From: Bradyrhizobium sp. Gha
GTDB taxonomy: Bacteria; Pseudomonadota; Alphaproteobacteria; Rhizobiales; Xanthobacteraceae
Direction of reading: 5' to 3'
Assembly (NCBI RefSeq): GCF_900113735.1
Contig: NZ_FOQM01000003.1
Location: 248,001 to 312,000, forward strand
DNA length: 64,000 nt
This document shows positions 50,386 through 59,779 of this stretch, one piece after another. Position numbers and translations under genes: made by a program. The notes beneath the pieces are model-generated. The model saw only the letters and a program-made list of their open reading frames with translations, did not search any database and had not been told where the DNA came from. The stretch's first letter is position 1; each line of letters starts with the position of its first letter.

Positions 50386-51629
50386 CGCGTGAACTTCGCC
50401 ACCAGTTCGACATGCGGCGTGTGGCGGAACTGGTCGACCGGCACGACGCTCTCGATTTCATAGCCGCCGTCAATCAGCAGCCGCGCGTCGCGCGCGAAGG
50501 TGGCGGCGTTGCAGGACACGGCGATCACCACGGGCACCTTGCTCGCCGCGAGCTTCAGCGCCTGCGCCTGCGCGCCCTGGCGCGGCGGGTCGAATACCAC
50601 GGCGTCGAAATCGCGTAGTTCCGGCGGCACCAGCGGGCGGCGGAACAAATCGCGCGGCTCGGCCTTGATCGGCTTCAGCCCGGGCGTGCGCGCAGCTTTT
50701 GCGAGCGCGGCAATCGCGCCGGCATCGTTGTCGTATGCGGTGAGGCGCGCCTTCTCTGCGAGCCTGAGCGCGAACGGACCGACACCGCAGAAGAGGTCGA
50801 GGACGTCCTTGGCCTTGCCGACGCGTTCGGCAACGAGTGCCGCCAGCGTCACTTCGCCCGCAATGGTTGCTTGCAAAAACGAGCCCGGCGGCAGCGTCAC
50901 CTCTGCGCGGCCCATCGTCACCGTCGGCGGCAGGCGCTCCAGCACCAGCTCGCCATGCCGCGTCAGCCGCGCCAGGCGATGCTGCTCGGCAACGCGCGAC
51001 AGCGCCGTCACCATCGGTGTCGGCAGCGGGCCGGAGCCGCGCAGATCGACATCGAGGCCGTTGGCGGTCGCGGTGACCTGGATGTCGAGCGGCTTCGTCA
51101 CCGCCATTTTTGACGTCAGCGGCTCGGCGAGGGCCCAGGCGGCATCGAGGGCGCCTTCGAGCGCAGGATCGAGGATCGGGCAGCGATGAATTGGGATGAC
51201 ATCGTGTGAGCTCGCGGCCGAGAAGCCGACCTTGAGCACGTCATGCGTGCCGAACCGTCCGTGCAGCGTGACGCGCCTGCGGCCCACGCCATGGGCATCG
51301 AGCAGCGGCGTCACCTCGCATTCGATGCCGGCCTGCGCCAGCGTCTCGACCACGATGTTGCGCTTCCAGGCATGATACGGCTCCGCGGCCCAATGCTGGA
51401 TCGCGCAGCCGCCGCAGATGCCGAAATGCGGACAGAACGGCTCAACGCGCTCGGGGCTCGCGACGTCGACCGCCAACAGCTTGCGGCGGTCAGGATGATG
51501 ACCGGCGACGTGATCGACCTCGACGGTCTCGCCTCGAAGCGTATAGGGCACATAGACCGCGTCGCCCGTCGTGAGCGAGACGCCGTCGCCGCGATGGCCG
51601 ACGTGATCGATCGTGACGCGTTCAACCAC
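50382..51629 (-). CDS. RlmD/TrmA-type RNA (uracil-C5) methyltransferase
   Basis: 415 residues from GTG 51629, which overlaps the tlyA stop by 8 bases. An N-terminal TRAM-like domain ([20 protein letters not shown]) precedes the iron-sulphur motif C66-x5-C72-x2-C75 ([11 protein letters not shown]) and a later cysteine in HRCPILDP. The catalytic domain has [38 protein letters not shown] and the nucleophile cysteine in [17 protein letters not shown]. It methylates a uridine in rRNA or tRNA; RlmD-like is most likely, the exact site is not determinable. Confidence 0.9.
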   Translation of the reverse strand: MVERVTIDHVGHRGDGVSLTTGDAVYVPYTLRGETVEVDHVAGHHPDRRKLLAVDVASPERVEPFCPHFGICGGCAIQHWAAEPYHAWKRNIVVETLAQAGIECEVTPLLDAHGVGRRRVTLHGRFGTHDVLKVGFSAASSHDVIPIHRCPILDPALEGALDAAWALAEPLTSKMAVTKPLDIQVTATANGLDVDLRGSGPLPTPMVTALSRVAEQHRLARLTRHGELVLERLPPTVTMGRAEVTLPPGSFLQATIAGEVTLAALVAERVGKAKDVLDLFCGVGPFALRLAEKARLTAYDNDAGAIAALAKAARTPGLKPIKAEPRDLFRRPLVPPELRDFDAVVFDPPRQGAQAQALKLAASKVPVVIAVSCNAATFARDARLLIDGGYEIESVVPVDQFRHTPHVELVAKFTR

Positions 51630-52356
51630 GGCGCGCGCCCAGGAAGAATTCGATGTTGCCGTCGCCCCCCGATATCGAGGAGGGAAACACCTCGATACCG
51701 GTGCAGCCAAGCGAAGCGGCAAAGGCCGCGATGTCGTCGCAGATCTGCTTGTGCACGGCGGCGTCGCGGATGATGCCCTTCTTGTTGTGCTTCCGGTCAG
51801 CCTCGAACTGCGGCTTGATAAGCGCCAACAGGCTCATCGGGGCGGCAGCCAGCGATAGCGCCACCGGCAGCACTGCCTTGAGCGAGATGAAACTGACGTC
51901 GATGACGACGACATCGGGCCGCGCCGGCAGCCGCTTGCCTTCATAGCTGCGAATATCGGTCTCTTCCATCGACACGATTTTTGAATGGCCGCGGAGCGAA
52001 GCGTGCAGCTGGCTGGTGCCGACATCGACCGCAAACACCAGGCTCGCGCCATTCGCCAACAGCACCTCGGTAAAGCCTCCGGTGGAGGCGCCGACGTCGA
52101 GGCAGACATGGTCCTCGATTTCGATCGGGTACCGCTCCAGCGCACCGGCGAGCTTGACGCCGCCGCGCGAGACGTAGGGGTGCGCGGGCTCAGCCTGGAT
52201 CACGGCATCTTCGGCGATCGTCTCCGACGGCTTTGCCACCTGCTTGTCGTCAGCCGTGACCAGCCCGGCCTCGATCGCCGCGCGCGCCCGCGCCCGGCTC
52301 TCGAACAGGCCGCGCTCGACCAGCAGAACATCCGCGCGCTTGCGGGCAGGGGACAT
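51622..52356 (-). CDS. tlyA: TlyA-family rRNA 2'-O-methyltransferase (hemolysin-like)
   Basis: 244 residues. An S4 RNA-binding domain opens the protein ([20 protein letters not shown]), followed by [20 protein letters not shown] and an FtsJ-like methyltransferase fold ([60 protein letters not shown]). TlyA 2'-O-methylates rRNA cytidines in mycobacteria; the haemolysin name is historical. It lies between the deoxyribosyltransferase (19-base gap) and the RNA methyltransferase (overlap). Confidence 0.93.
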   Translation of the reverse strand: MSPARKRADVLLVERGLFESRARARAAIEAGLVTADDKQVAKPSETIAEDAVIQAEPAHPYVSRGGVKLAGALERYPIEIEDHVCLDVGASTGGFTEVLLANGASLVFAVDVGTSQLHASLRGHSKIVSMEETDIRSYEGKRLPARPDVVVIDVSFISLKAVLPVALSLAAAPMSLLALIKPQFEADRKHNKKGIIRDAAVHKQICDDIAAFAASLGCTGIEVFPSSISGGDGNIEFFLGARRG

Positions 52357-52375
52357 CGGATCTCCGACGAACGAT

Positions 52376-52930
52376 TTATGGTGCGATCAATCGCGCGGCT
52401 GCCATCCGGACGCAAGTCTCGAACGCGGCGAGATCGTGCCAGATGTCGACCGGCTGCCTGGCCGGCGTCACAAGCGGGCAGCCATGCAGCTCCAGCGCAT
52501 GGATGATCATGAGATTGTCGACGAGGCCGAAATCCTCGACCGTCAGCCCCTGCGCATCGACCAGCCGCCCCTCCTCGGAGGCGACATCCATGAAGCGGCC
52601 GACGCGGTCGGCATAGGTGGCGCCATCGTTGGAATAGGCCAGGCAAAACCTGCGGCGGCCGGCCATGTAGCCGAGCTCGTAAACCGTGCCGGGATCGGCG
52701 CCGGCGCCGCGAAACGGGGTGAGGTTGGCGATGATGGCGTCGGCCGCATCCATCATCGCCTCGTTGCCGCAGAAGATCTGCCGCGAAGCGTCGGGCGCAG
52801 TGAGGTCGACCGTGTTGTCGAGCGGATAGAGGCCGGTGAGGCCGTAGCGGCCACAGATGGCGGCCTTACGGCGACCGATCTCGACCGCATCCGGCAGGAA
52901 CACATCAGGACCTGCCAGATAGATTTTCAT
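52376..52930 (-). CDS. Nucleoside 2-deoxyribosyltransferase
   Basis: 184 residues. MKIYLAGPDVFLPDAVEIGR is the typical start, with the catalytic region FCGNEAMMDAADAIIANLTP, FRGAGADPGTVYELGYMAGR (Glu nucleophile in the YELGYM segment). It transfers deoxyribose between bases in nucleotide salvage. It lies in the leftward dxs-to-RlmD-like series; the palindromic repeat at 52980-53104 separates it from dxs. Confidence 0.9.
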   Translation of the reverse strand: MKIYLAGPDVFLPDAVEIGRRKAAICGRYGLTGLYPLDNTVDLTAPDASRQIFCGNEAMMDAADAIIANLTPFRGAGADPGTVYELGYMAGRRRFCLAYSNDGATYADRVGRFMDVASEEGRLVDAQGLTVEDFGLVDNLMIIHALELHGCPLVTPARQPVDIWHDLAAFETCVRMAAARLIAP

Positions 52931-52979
52931 GGAGCTAAGCCGGACAAGTTTGGATCAAAGTGCGAGCCGCATCGCGTGC

Positions 52980-53104
52980 TCTGCTCCCTCTCCCGCTTGC
53001 GGGGGAGGGTCGGGGGGAGGTATCTCCGCTCGCGAGAACCCCCCAAGAGGAGAAAGCCCTCACCCGGCGCTTTGCGCCGACCTCTCCCGCAAGCGGGAGA
53101 GGTG
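52980..53104. repeat. Palindromic intergenic repeat element
   Basis: ccctctcccgcttgcggggg at 52986 is answered by acctctcccgcaagcgggag at 53084, with a central small palindrome ggcgctttgcgcc. Same class as 13571-13747 and 15968-16108. It lies between dxs and the deoxyribosyltransferase gene. Confidence 0.65.
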
Positions 53105-53113
53105 AACTCACTC

Positions 53114-55042
53114 TCAGGCGAGCTTGACCGTCTCGGCCTTGGCGTCCTTGCCGAGCGCTTCGAACACCTTGGCGACGATGCCCTTGGCGTCGAGGCCGGC
53201 GCGAGCGTACATAGCGGCCGGCGTGTCGTGATCCTGGAACACGTCGGGCAGGACCATCGTACGGAACTTGACCAGGCCGGTATCGAGCACGCCCTGATCG
53301 GTCAGGTACTGCGCGACATGCGAGCCGAAGCCGCCGACCGAACCTTCCTCGATGGTGATGAGGACGTCGTGGTCGCGGGCGAGCCTGAGCACCAGCTCGG
53401 TATCGAGCGGCTTCATGAAGCGCGCGTCGGCAATCGAGGTGGAGAGGCCGTGTGCGGCGAGCTCGTCGGCCGCCTTCTCGCATTCGGCCAGACGCGTGCC
53501 GAAGGAGAGCAGGGCGATCTTGTTGCCCTGGCGGATCATGCGGCCCTTGCCGATTTCAAGGGGAACGCCGACGTCGGGCATCTCGATGCCCCGGCCTTCG
53601 CCGCGCGGATAGCGCAGCGAGCTCGGACGGTCGTTGATCGCGACCTGGGTCGCCACCATGTGCACGAGCTCGGCTTCGTCAGCTGCAGCCATGATCACCA
53701 TGTTGGGCAGACAGCCGAGATAGGCGTTGTCGAACGAGCCGGCGTGGGTCGCGCCGTCGGCGCCGACGAGGCCGGCGCGGTCGATGGCGAAGCGCACGGG
53801 CAGGTTCTGGATCGCGACGTCATGGACGATCTGGTCGTAGCCGCGCTGCAGGAAGGTCGAGTAGATCGCGCAGAACGGTTTATAGCCCTCGGTCGCAAGG
53901 CCGGCGGCGAAGGTCACCGCGTGCTGCTCGGCGATGCCGACGTCGAAGGTGCGGTCGGGGAAGGCCTTGTTGAAGATATCGACGCCGGTGCCTGACGGCA
54001 TCGCCGCGGTGATGGCGACGATCTTGTCGTCCTTCTGCGCTTCCTTGACGAGGCTCTGGCCGAACACGTTCTGGTAGGCCGGCGCGTTCGGCTTGGCTTT
54101 CGCCTGGGTGCCGGTGGCGACGTCGAACTTGGCGACGGCGTGGTACTTGTCGGTGGACGCTTCCGCCGGGCCGTAACCCTTGCCCTTCTGCGTCACGACG
54201 TGAACCAGGATCGGGCCGGTCTCCATGTCGCGAACGTTCTTCAGCACGGGCAGAAGATGGTCGAGGTTATGGCCGTCGATCGGGCCGACGTAATAGAAGC
54301 CGAGTTCCTCGAACAGCGTGCCGCCGTCCATCATGAAACCGCGGGAATATTCCTCGACGCGGTTGGCGCGGTTGGCGAGGATCTTGGGCAAGCGCTTGTT
54401 GATCTGCTTGGCCGCATCGCGCAGCGTGCGATAGGTCTTGCCGGAGTAGAGGCGCGACAGATACGCGCTCATCGCGCCGACCGGCGGGGCGATCGACATG
54501 TCGTTGTCGTTGAGGATCACGATCAGGCGCGAGTTCATCGCACCCGCATTGTTCATGGCCTCATAGGCCATGCCCGCCGACATCGCGCCGTCACCGATCA
54601 CGGCGATGACGTTGTTCTTGCCACCGGAGAGGTCGCGCGCGACCGCCATGCCGAGGCCGGCCGAGATCGAGGTCGAGGAATGCGCGGCGCCGAACGGATC
54701 GTAGTCGCTCTCGGTGCGCTTGGTGAAGCCCGACAGGCCACCGCCGGTGCGCAGTGTACGGATGCGGTCGCGGCGTCCGGTCAGGATCTTGTGCGGGTAG
54801 GCCTGATGGCCGACGTCCCAGATCAGCCGGTCACGCGGGGTATCGAAGACGTAGTGGATCGCGGTGGTCAGCTCGACCACGCCGAGGCCCGCGCCGAAGT
54901 GACCGCCGGTCACCGAGACGGCGTCGATGGTCTCTTGACGCAGCTCGTCGGCGACCTGGCGAACCTGCTCGATCTTGAGCTTGCGCAGGTCTTCCGGTGT
55001 CCGGATGGTGTCGAGAAGCGGCGTTTTACTGTATGCGTTCAC
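53114..55042 (-). CDS. dxs: 1-deoxy-D-xylulose-5-phosphate synthase
   Basis: 642 residues from GTG 55042 ([20 protein letters not shown]); TTG 55054 is an alternative, and neither has a strong ribosome-binding site. Key segments: [37 protein letters not shown], the thiamine-diphosphate motif [20 protein letters not shown] with [31 protein letters not shown] and [20 protein letters not shown]. First step of the MEP isoprenoid pathway, cytosolic. It follows xseB and the histone-deacetylase-like gene at a distance, with a long 5' gap suggesting its own promoter. Confidence 0.96.
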   Translation of the reverse strand: MNAYSKTPLLDTIRTPEDLRKLKIEQVRQVADELRQETIDAVSVTGGHFGAGLGVVELTTAIHYVFDTPRDRLIWDVGHQAYPHKILTGRRDRIRTLRTGGGLSGFTKRTESDYDPFGAAHSSTSISAGLGMAVARDLSGGKNNVIAVIGDGAMSAGMAYEAMNNAGAMNSRLIVILNDNDMSIAPPVGAMSAYLSRLYSGKTYRTLRDAAKQINKRLPKILANRANRVEEYSRGFMMDGGTLFEELGFYYVGPIDGHNLDHLLPVLKNVRDMETGPILVHVVTQKGKGYGPAEASTDKYHAVAKFDVATGTQAKAKPNAPAYQNVFGQSLVKEAQKDDKIVAITAAMPSGTGVDIFNKAFPDRTFDVGIAEQHAVTFAAGLATEGYKPFCAIYSTFLQRGYDQIVHDVAIQNLPVRFAIDRAGLVGADGATHAGSFDNAYLGCLPNMVIMAAADEAELVHMVATQVAINDRPSSLRYPRGEGRGIEMPDVGVPLEIGKGRMIRQGNKIALLSFGTRLAECEKAADELAAHGLSTSIADARFMKPLDTELVLRLARDHDVLITIEEGSVGGFGSHVAQYLTDQGVLDTGLVKFRTMVLPDVFQDHDTPAAMYARAGLDAKGIVAKVFEALGKDAKAETVKLA

Positions 55043-55054
55043 AGCGATTTCCAA

Positions 55055-55625
55055 TTTGTCAGCGCCGGAAGTTCGTTCCGGTGCGCGATGGGTTTGTACA
55101 ATACCGGCGCAGCGCGAGTCCTTAAACCGTCGGAGCCACCTGCAATGGGGTCGAGCCCCGTCTTCAAGCTTAGGTGGGCTGAAGTGCGCTTCGGTTCAGT
55201 CTCTGTGATCTCTGTCACTTAGATCGGCTTCGTCCGTCCCAGCCCTTTTCATTAGCAATTTGAAGCGCTTGTCGTCGGAGTTCAATGCCTACGCAAGGCT
55301 AACAAAAAGCCACACTGCGCGCAGCTTTACACCAAAGCTTTGCCCAAAGCCAACCCGCCCGGCCGCCTACGGGTATGCGCGTGCAACCGGCGGGCCAACT
55401 TGGTTAATCGCGGCGCCGGAAGGGAAGTTCCAATCCTGCCCGGTTCCTTGACAGGATTCTGGGGGAAAGAACAGCATTTTTGATGGTATTCGCAACGATA
55501 AAGGCCGCCCGCGACGGTATTCTTCAATCCTGAGGCCGGCTCGCCCCGTCCGGGCCCAGAAGCCTGGCTGCGATCTCGAAAAATTGCGGGCTGCCGATGC
55601 GCAGGACGGGTGGCCGCTCGCGTCC
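55055..55625. other. Gene-free stretch upstream of dxs
   Basis: 571 bases between dxs and xseB, both leftward. No open frame with credible start or composition, no riboswitch recognised. It is long for this dense region and may hold the dxs promoter and a small RNA; neither is demonstrated. Confidence 0.45.
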
Positions 55626-55877
55626 TTATTGCACGTCGAGTGGCGCGGTGCCGGCTGCCTGGCCGCTTGCATCGGTGGTGATCTTGTCAACGCGGGCTTC
55701 GGCCTGGCGCAAAAGCTCCTCGCAACGCCGCTTCAGGGCTTCGCCCCGCTCGTAGATCGTCACGGATTCCTCGAGCGGCACCTTGCCCTCTTCGAGCCGC
55801 TTCACGATCGTTTCGAGTTCCTCGATCGCGCGCTCGAAGGTGAGCCTGGAGACGTCGATTTGGGTGTTTTCGGCCAT
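55626..55877 (-). CDS. xseB: Exodeoxyribonuclease VII small subunit
   Basis: 83 residues. The XseB core is complete: LTFERAIEELETIVKRLEEG, KVPLEESVTIYERGEALKRR, CEELLRQAEARVDKIT. It binds the large subunit XseA to form the single-strand nuclease. The short C-terminal tail is variable in the family. It lies 73 bases after the histone-deacetylase-like gene. Confidence 0.95.
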   Translation of the reverse strand: MAENTQIDVSRLTFERAIEELETIVKRLEEGKVPLEESVTIYERGEALKRRCEELLRQAEARVDKITTDASGQAAGTAPLDVQ

Positions 55878-55950
55878 ATAAGTTTCCGATTGCCCGTTTC
55901 GCTACTGTTGCCAAACAGCAGGGTTTTGCGGGCTTAATGTGGCGGGTCGA

Positions 55951-56880
55951 TCAAGCGCCCATCAAGGCGCCGACATGCGCCGTAACAGATTCTTTCAATC
56001 CTTGCAGGTCGTAGCCGCCTTCCAGCACAGAAACAACACGGCCCCCCGCGGTCTTGTCGGCGAGCTCCATCAGCTTCCGCGTGACCCAGGTGTAATCCTC
56101 GGCGCGCAGGTTCAGCGAGGCGAGAGGGTCGCGGTAATGCGCGTCGAAGCCGGCCGAGATGATGAGCAGCTCCGGGCTGAACTTCGTCAATTGCGGCAGA
56201 ATCAGATCCTCGAACGCGGAACGGAACTCGGGACCGCCGTCTTCGGAGGCGAGCGGTGCGTTGACGATGGTGTCGTGATCGCCGCGCTCGCCCTTGGCGC
56301 CGGTGCCCGGAAACAGCGGCATCTGGTGCGTCGAGCAGTACATCACTGATGGGTCCGACCAGAAGATGTCTTGCGTGCCGTTGCCGTGATGAACGTCAAA
56401 ATCGACGATGGCCGCACGTTTGATGCCGTATTTGCGCTGCGCGTGGCGGGCGGCAATCGCGACATTGTCGAAGAAGCAGAAGCCCATCGGCTTGCCGATC
56501 TCGGCGTGATGGCCGGGCGGTCGCACCGCGACGAAGGCGTTGCGGTGCTCGCCATTCATGACTGCTTCGGTCGCCGCCACCGCGCCGCCGACGCCGCGCA
56601 TCACCGCTTCCCACGTCCCGGGGGACATCGAGGTGTCACCGTCGACATAGACTTGGCCGCTGGTCGGCGCGATGTGCCGCAGCTCGGTGACGTAATGCTC
56701 GTTGTGGCAGAGCGTGACCAGATCGAGGTCGCCCTCAGGCGCGAGGTCGCGCGCCAGGAACTGGAAGCGTTCGTGCGACAGCGCTTCCTCCACCGCGCGC
56801 AGGCGGTCGGGCCTCTCAGGGTGTCCCGCCGGCGTGAGATGGTCGAGGCAAGCCTTGTGGGAGAGAAGAAGCGTGCTCAT
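55951..56880 (-). CDS. Histone-deacetylase-family protein (acetylpolyamine amidohydrolase-like)
   Basis: 309 residues from MSTLLLSHKACLDHLTPAGH (an upstream ATG 30 codons earlier is disfavoured). Zinc-site motifs are present: VRPPGHHAEIGKPMGFCFFD, AAIVDFDVHHGNGTQDIFWS, ISAGFDAHYRDPLASLNL, and SVLEGGYDLQGLKESV. Bacterial members deacetylate acetylpolyamines, acetoin or other small amides; the substrate here is unknown. Conserved neighbour of xseB in Bradyrhizobium. Confidence 0.92.
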   Translation of the reverse strand: MSTLLLSHKACLDHLTPAGHPERPDRLRAVEEALSHERFQFLARDLAPEGDLDLVTLCHNEHYVTELRHIAPTSGQVYVDGDTSMSPGTWEAVMRGVGGAVAATEAVMNGEHRNAFVAVRPPGHHAEIGKPMGFCFFDNVAIAARHAQRKYGIKRAAIVDFDVHHGNGTQDIFWSDPSVMYCSTHQMPLFPGTGAKGERGDHDTIVNAPLASEDGGPEFRSAFEDLILPQLTKFSPELLIISAGFDAHYRDPLASLNLRAEDYTWVTRKLMELADKTAGGRVVSVLEGGYDLQGLKESVTAHVGALMGA

Positions 56881-57012
56881 CAGGGCGGCCTCACTGGGAA
56901 CGAACTCTCGACCTCGCTTGGCGCATCCGGCGTCAAAACGCAATGCCATTCCCAATCTAGGCCTTCCCACGCGAATGGCAAAGACTGGTCCGCAACGGCC
57001 CGTTGATCCGGA

Positions 57013-58671
57013 TCAATTCACGCGCAGGATGCGGGTCGGCGGCAGCGGACCGATCGGACCGTGTGCCTTGAAGAAGGCAAACAGCGCGTCGGCGTCGTAG
57101 CCGCCATATTGCGGCGAGGCGCCCTGTTTCGCGACCGTAAAGCCGTCGCCGCCGACGGCCAGATAGTCGTTGAGGGTGACGCGATACCCTGCGGCCGGCT
57201 CGATCGGCTTGCCGTTGAGAATCATCTTCTCGGCCATGACGCGCTCGCCGAACGGCTTCGATGCGTCCCAGGTGTAACTGAATCCGTTCGACACCTGCAG
57301 GATCCGCGGCCGCTTCGGATCGAGCCATTGCTGCTCGAGCATGTCCTTGAGCTGGCTGCCTGACAGCGTCATGGTGACGAGCCGGTTTCGGAAGGGCTGG
57401 CTCGCGAACAAATCGCCGTAGGACACCGCACCGTTCTCCTTCGGGACGAGGTCGGTGCGGATGCCGCCGGGATTGGTGAACGCGATGACAGCGCTTCCAT
57501 CCTTGGCGTCCCTGGTCGCGGCCAGCTGAGCATCGGCGATCACGTCGCCCAGTGCGCTTTCGCCGGCGTCATCAGGCACGCGGGACAGCGTCTGCGTCAC
57601 CGATCCGGCCGGCCGGTTGGCAATCGGCGCCGAAAGCTTGTCATAGGCCTCGATCAGCGCGGTCTGCTCGGGATTCCTGGCGAGCGAGGCCGTGGCGACG
57701 ATGATGTTCTCGGCTCTCGCGCCGACGATGTCGCGGGTCATGGGATCGAGTGTGAGGTCGATCGCGGTGACCAGCGTGCCGTATTTGTCGCCGCTGGTGA
57801 CGAGCCGCCCGTCTATATTGCAGACATAAGCGCGATGCGTATGGCCGCTGACGACGACGTCGACCGCGCGGTCGAACTTTTTCACGATGTCGACGATCGG
57901 ACCGGTGATATCAGGGCATTCATTGTAGTCGCCTGACGGCTCGCCGCCCTGGTGGATCAGCACCACGATGGCCTCGACGCCGCGGGCTTTCAGTTGCGGC
58001 ACGAGCGCATTCACCGTCTCGGCCTCGTCGCGAAACTCCAGTCCCGCAATACCCTTGGGCGAGACGATGCCGGCGGTCTCCTTCAAGGTCAGCCCGATGA
58101 AGGCGACCGGGATGCCCTCGAATTCCCGGATCTCGTAGGGCGGCAGCACGCTCTTGCCGGTCGCGGCCTCCACGGTGGACGCCGCGAGATAGTGGAATTT
58201 GGCGCCAGCGAACGGATGCGGCCCCTGACAGCCGTCCTCCGGATGGCAGCCGCCGTTCTGCATCCTGAGCAGCTCGGCCTTACCCTCGTCGAATTCATGG
58301 TTGCCGACCGCCGTGATCGCAAGCCCCATCATCGAGAGCGACTCGACGGTCGGCTCGTCGTGAAACATCGCCGACAGGAAGGGGCTCGCGCCGATCAGGT
58401 CGCCGGCCGCGACAAAGATCGTGTTCTTGTGTCCTTCGCGCAATTGCTTCACCAGCGTCGCCATGTATTCGGCGCCCCCGGCGGCCACCATGACCTTTTT
58501 GCTCTTGTCTTCAGGGTCATTGATGCGGATGCCGCCCGGCGGCGGACGGAGATTGCCGTGGAAATCGTTGATCGCGAGAATGCGCAACTCGACGGGCGCT
58601 GCGGTCTGGGCCGCGGCGGGGAGGGCGGCGAGCGCGAGGGCGAAGCCGGACAGGCGGAGAAGATGTCGCAT
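57013..58671 (-). CDS. Bifunctional metallophosphatase / 5'-nucleotidase (UshA/YfkN-like)
   Basis: 552 residues with signal peptide (LLRLSGFALALAALPAAAQ). The metallophosphatase domain shows D-x-H (LAINDFHGNLRP), GNHEFDEGKAELL, and VVSGHTHRAYVCN; the 5'-nucleotidase C-terminal domain runs from about 345 (DVIADAQLAATRDAK, IAFTNPGGIRTDL, VTLNDYLAVGGDGFTV). It is a periplasmic enzyme releasing phosphate from nucleotides. Single leftward gene. Confidence 0.92.
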   Translation of the reverse strand: MRHLLRLSGFALALAALPAAAQTAAPVELRILAINDFHGNLRPPPGGIRINDPEDKSKKVMVAAGGAEYMATLVKQLREGHKNTIFVAAGDLIGASPFLSAMFHDEPTVESLSMMGLAITAVGNHEFDEGKAELLRMQNGGCHPEDGCQGPHPFAGAKFHYLAASTVEAATGKSVLPPYEIREFEGIPVAFIGLTLKETAGIVSPKGIAGLEFRDEAETVNALVPQLKARGVEAIVVLIHQGGEPSGDYNECPDITGPIVDIVKKFDRAVDVVVSGHTHRAYVCNIDGRLVTSGDKYGTLVTAIDLTLDPMTRDIVGARAENIIVATASLARNPEQTALIEAYDKLSAPIANRPAGSVTQTLSRVPDDAGESALGDVIADAQLAATRDAKDGSAVIAFTNPGGIRTDLVPKENGAVSYGDLFASQPFRNRLVTMTLSGSQLKDMLEQQWLDPKRPRILQVSNGFSYTWDASKPFGERVMAEKMILNGKPIEPAAGYRVTLNDYLAVGGDGFTVAKQGASPQYGGYDADALFAFFKAHGPIGPLPPTRILRVN

Positions 58672-58720
58672 GGAACCAGATTAGTCGTTCCGCGCGAAGT
58701 TTTCACGAAGTTCTCGTTGC

Positions 58721-59479
58721 CTACCGCTTCTTCCTGTTCGCGAAGGCATTGAACGCAGCGACGGCCTCGTCCGATTTCAGCTTCTCGCCGAACAGATGGC
58801 CTTCCCGGTCGATGCGGCGGGTGAGCTCTTCCGGCGGAGCGCGCAGCAGCTTGCGCGAGGTCGCGACCGCCTCGGCCGGCAGCCGGCAGATCTCGCGTGC
58901 CACCTTGCGGGCCTCGACCTCGGTATGACCAGGCGACACGACGGTGTTGACGAAGCCGGCGGCATGGGCCTCCGCGGCCGTGAAGCTGCGGCCCATCACC
59001 AGCATGGCAAAGGCGCGCTGGTAGCCCATGGTGCTCGGCATCAGCAGGCTGGCGGCGCCGACCGGAACCAGCCCGAGATTGATGTAGGGCGCCGAGAACG
59101 TCGCGGCGTTGGAGGCGAGCACGTAGTCGCAGTGAAACAGCATCACGGTGCCCATGCCGATCGAGGCGCCGTCGACCGCTGCGATGATCGGCTTGACGTT
59201 GAGCGCCAGCGAATAGAGGAATTTGACGCCGTCCGACAACGTTTCGGGACGCGAGGCGTCGGCCCTCATGAAATCGTCGACGTCGTCGCCGGCCGTGAAC
59301 ACGCCCGAGCCGCCGGTGATGATCATGCAGCGGATGTCGGGATTGTTCTGCGCGGTATCGATCGCGCGGCTCATCTCGCGATACATGTCCTGCGTGATCG
59401 CGTTCTTCTTGCCCGGCCGGCGCAGGGTGATCACGCGGGTCGCGCGGTCCTCCGTGACGATGATGTTGCCGTTCGGCAT
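58721..59479 (-). CDS. Enoyl-CoA hydratase/isomerase family protein
   Basis: 252 residues from MPNGNIIVTEDRATRVITLR. The crotonase core: KKNAITQDMYREMSRAID, IITGGSGVFTAGDDVDDFMR (oxyanion hole), AAVDGASIGMGTVMLFHCDY, SAPYINLGLVPVGAASLLMP. The second catalytic residue position carries Val-Pro rather than Glu-Pro, so it may be an isomerase or variant hydratase rather than the standard beta-oxidation enzyme. Substrate unknown. Cytosolic. Confidence 0.88.
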   Translation of the reverse strand: MPNGNIIVTEDRATRVITLRRPGKKNAITQDMYREMSRAIDTAQNNPDIRCMIITGGSGVFTAGDDVDDFMRADASRPETLSDGVKFLYSLALNVKPIIAAVDGASIGMGTVMLFHCDYVLASNAATFSAPYINLGLVPVGAASLLMPSTMGYQRAFAMLVMGRSFTAAEAHAAGFVNTVVSPGHTEVEARKVAREICRLPAEAVATSRKLLRAPPEELTRRIDREGHLFGEKLKSDEAVAAFNAFANRKKR

Positions 59480-59779
59480 GAGCACTCCCTGCGGGCCGCC
59501 GCGGCGCCTGCCAACGGCGAGTCTTGCGATGTTGAGCCTACATGATCCGTCAGGCGTGCCAATCCTGCGGCTGACCCATTTCGGCCGTCACACCGGTGAG
59601 CGGTTGCATGACACCCGCGCGAATATTGCATTTCGTGCGGGGAATTGCGGCTCGAACCGAGGTCGCATCTCTCCGTGACGTTTTGCGCGCTGCAACAATC
59701 GGCTACATCTTTCATTTGAAAAACCGGTGGTTGTGCGGCACGATCAGCCGTCTCGTTCCATTATGCCGATAGTTGATCG

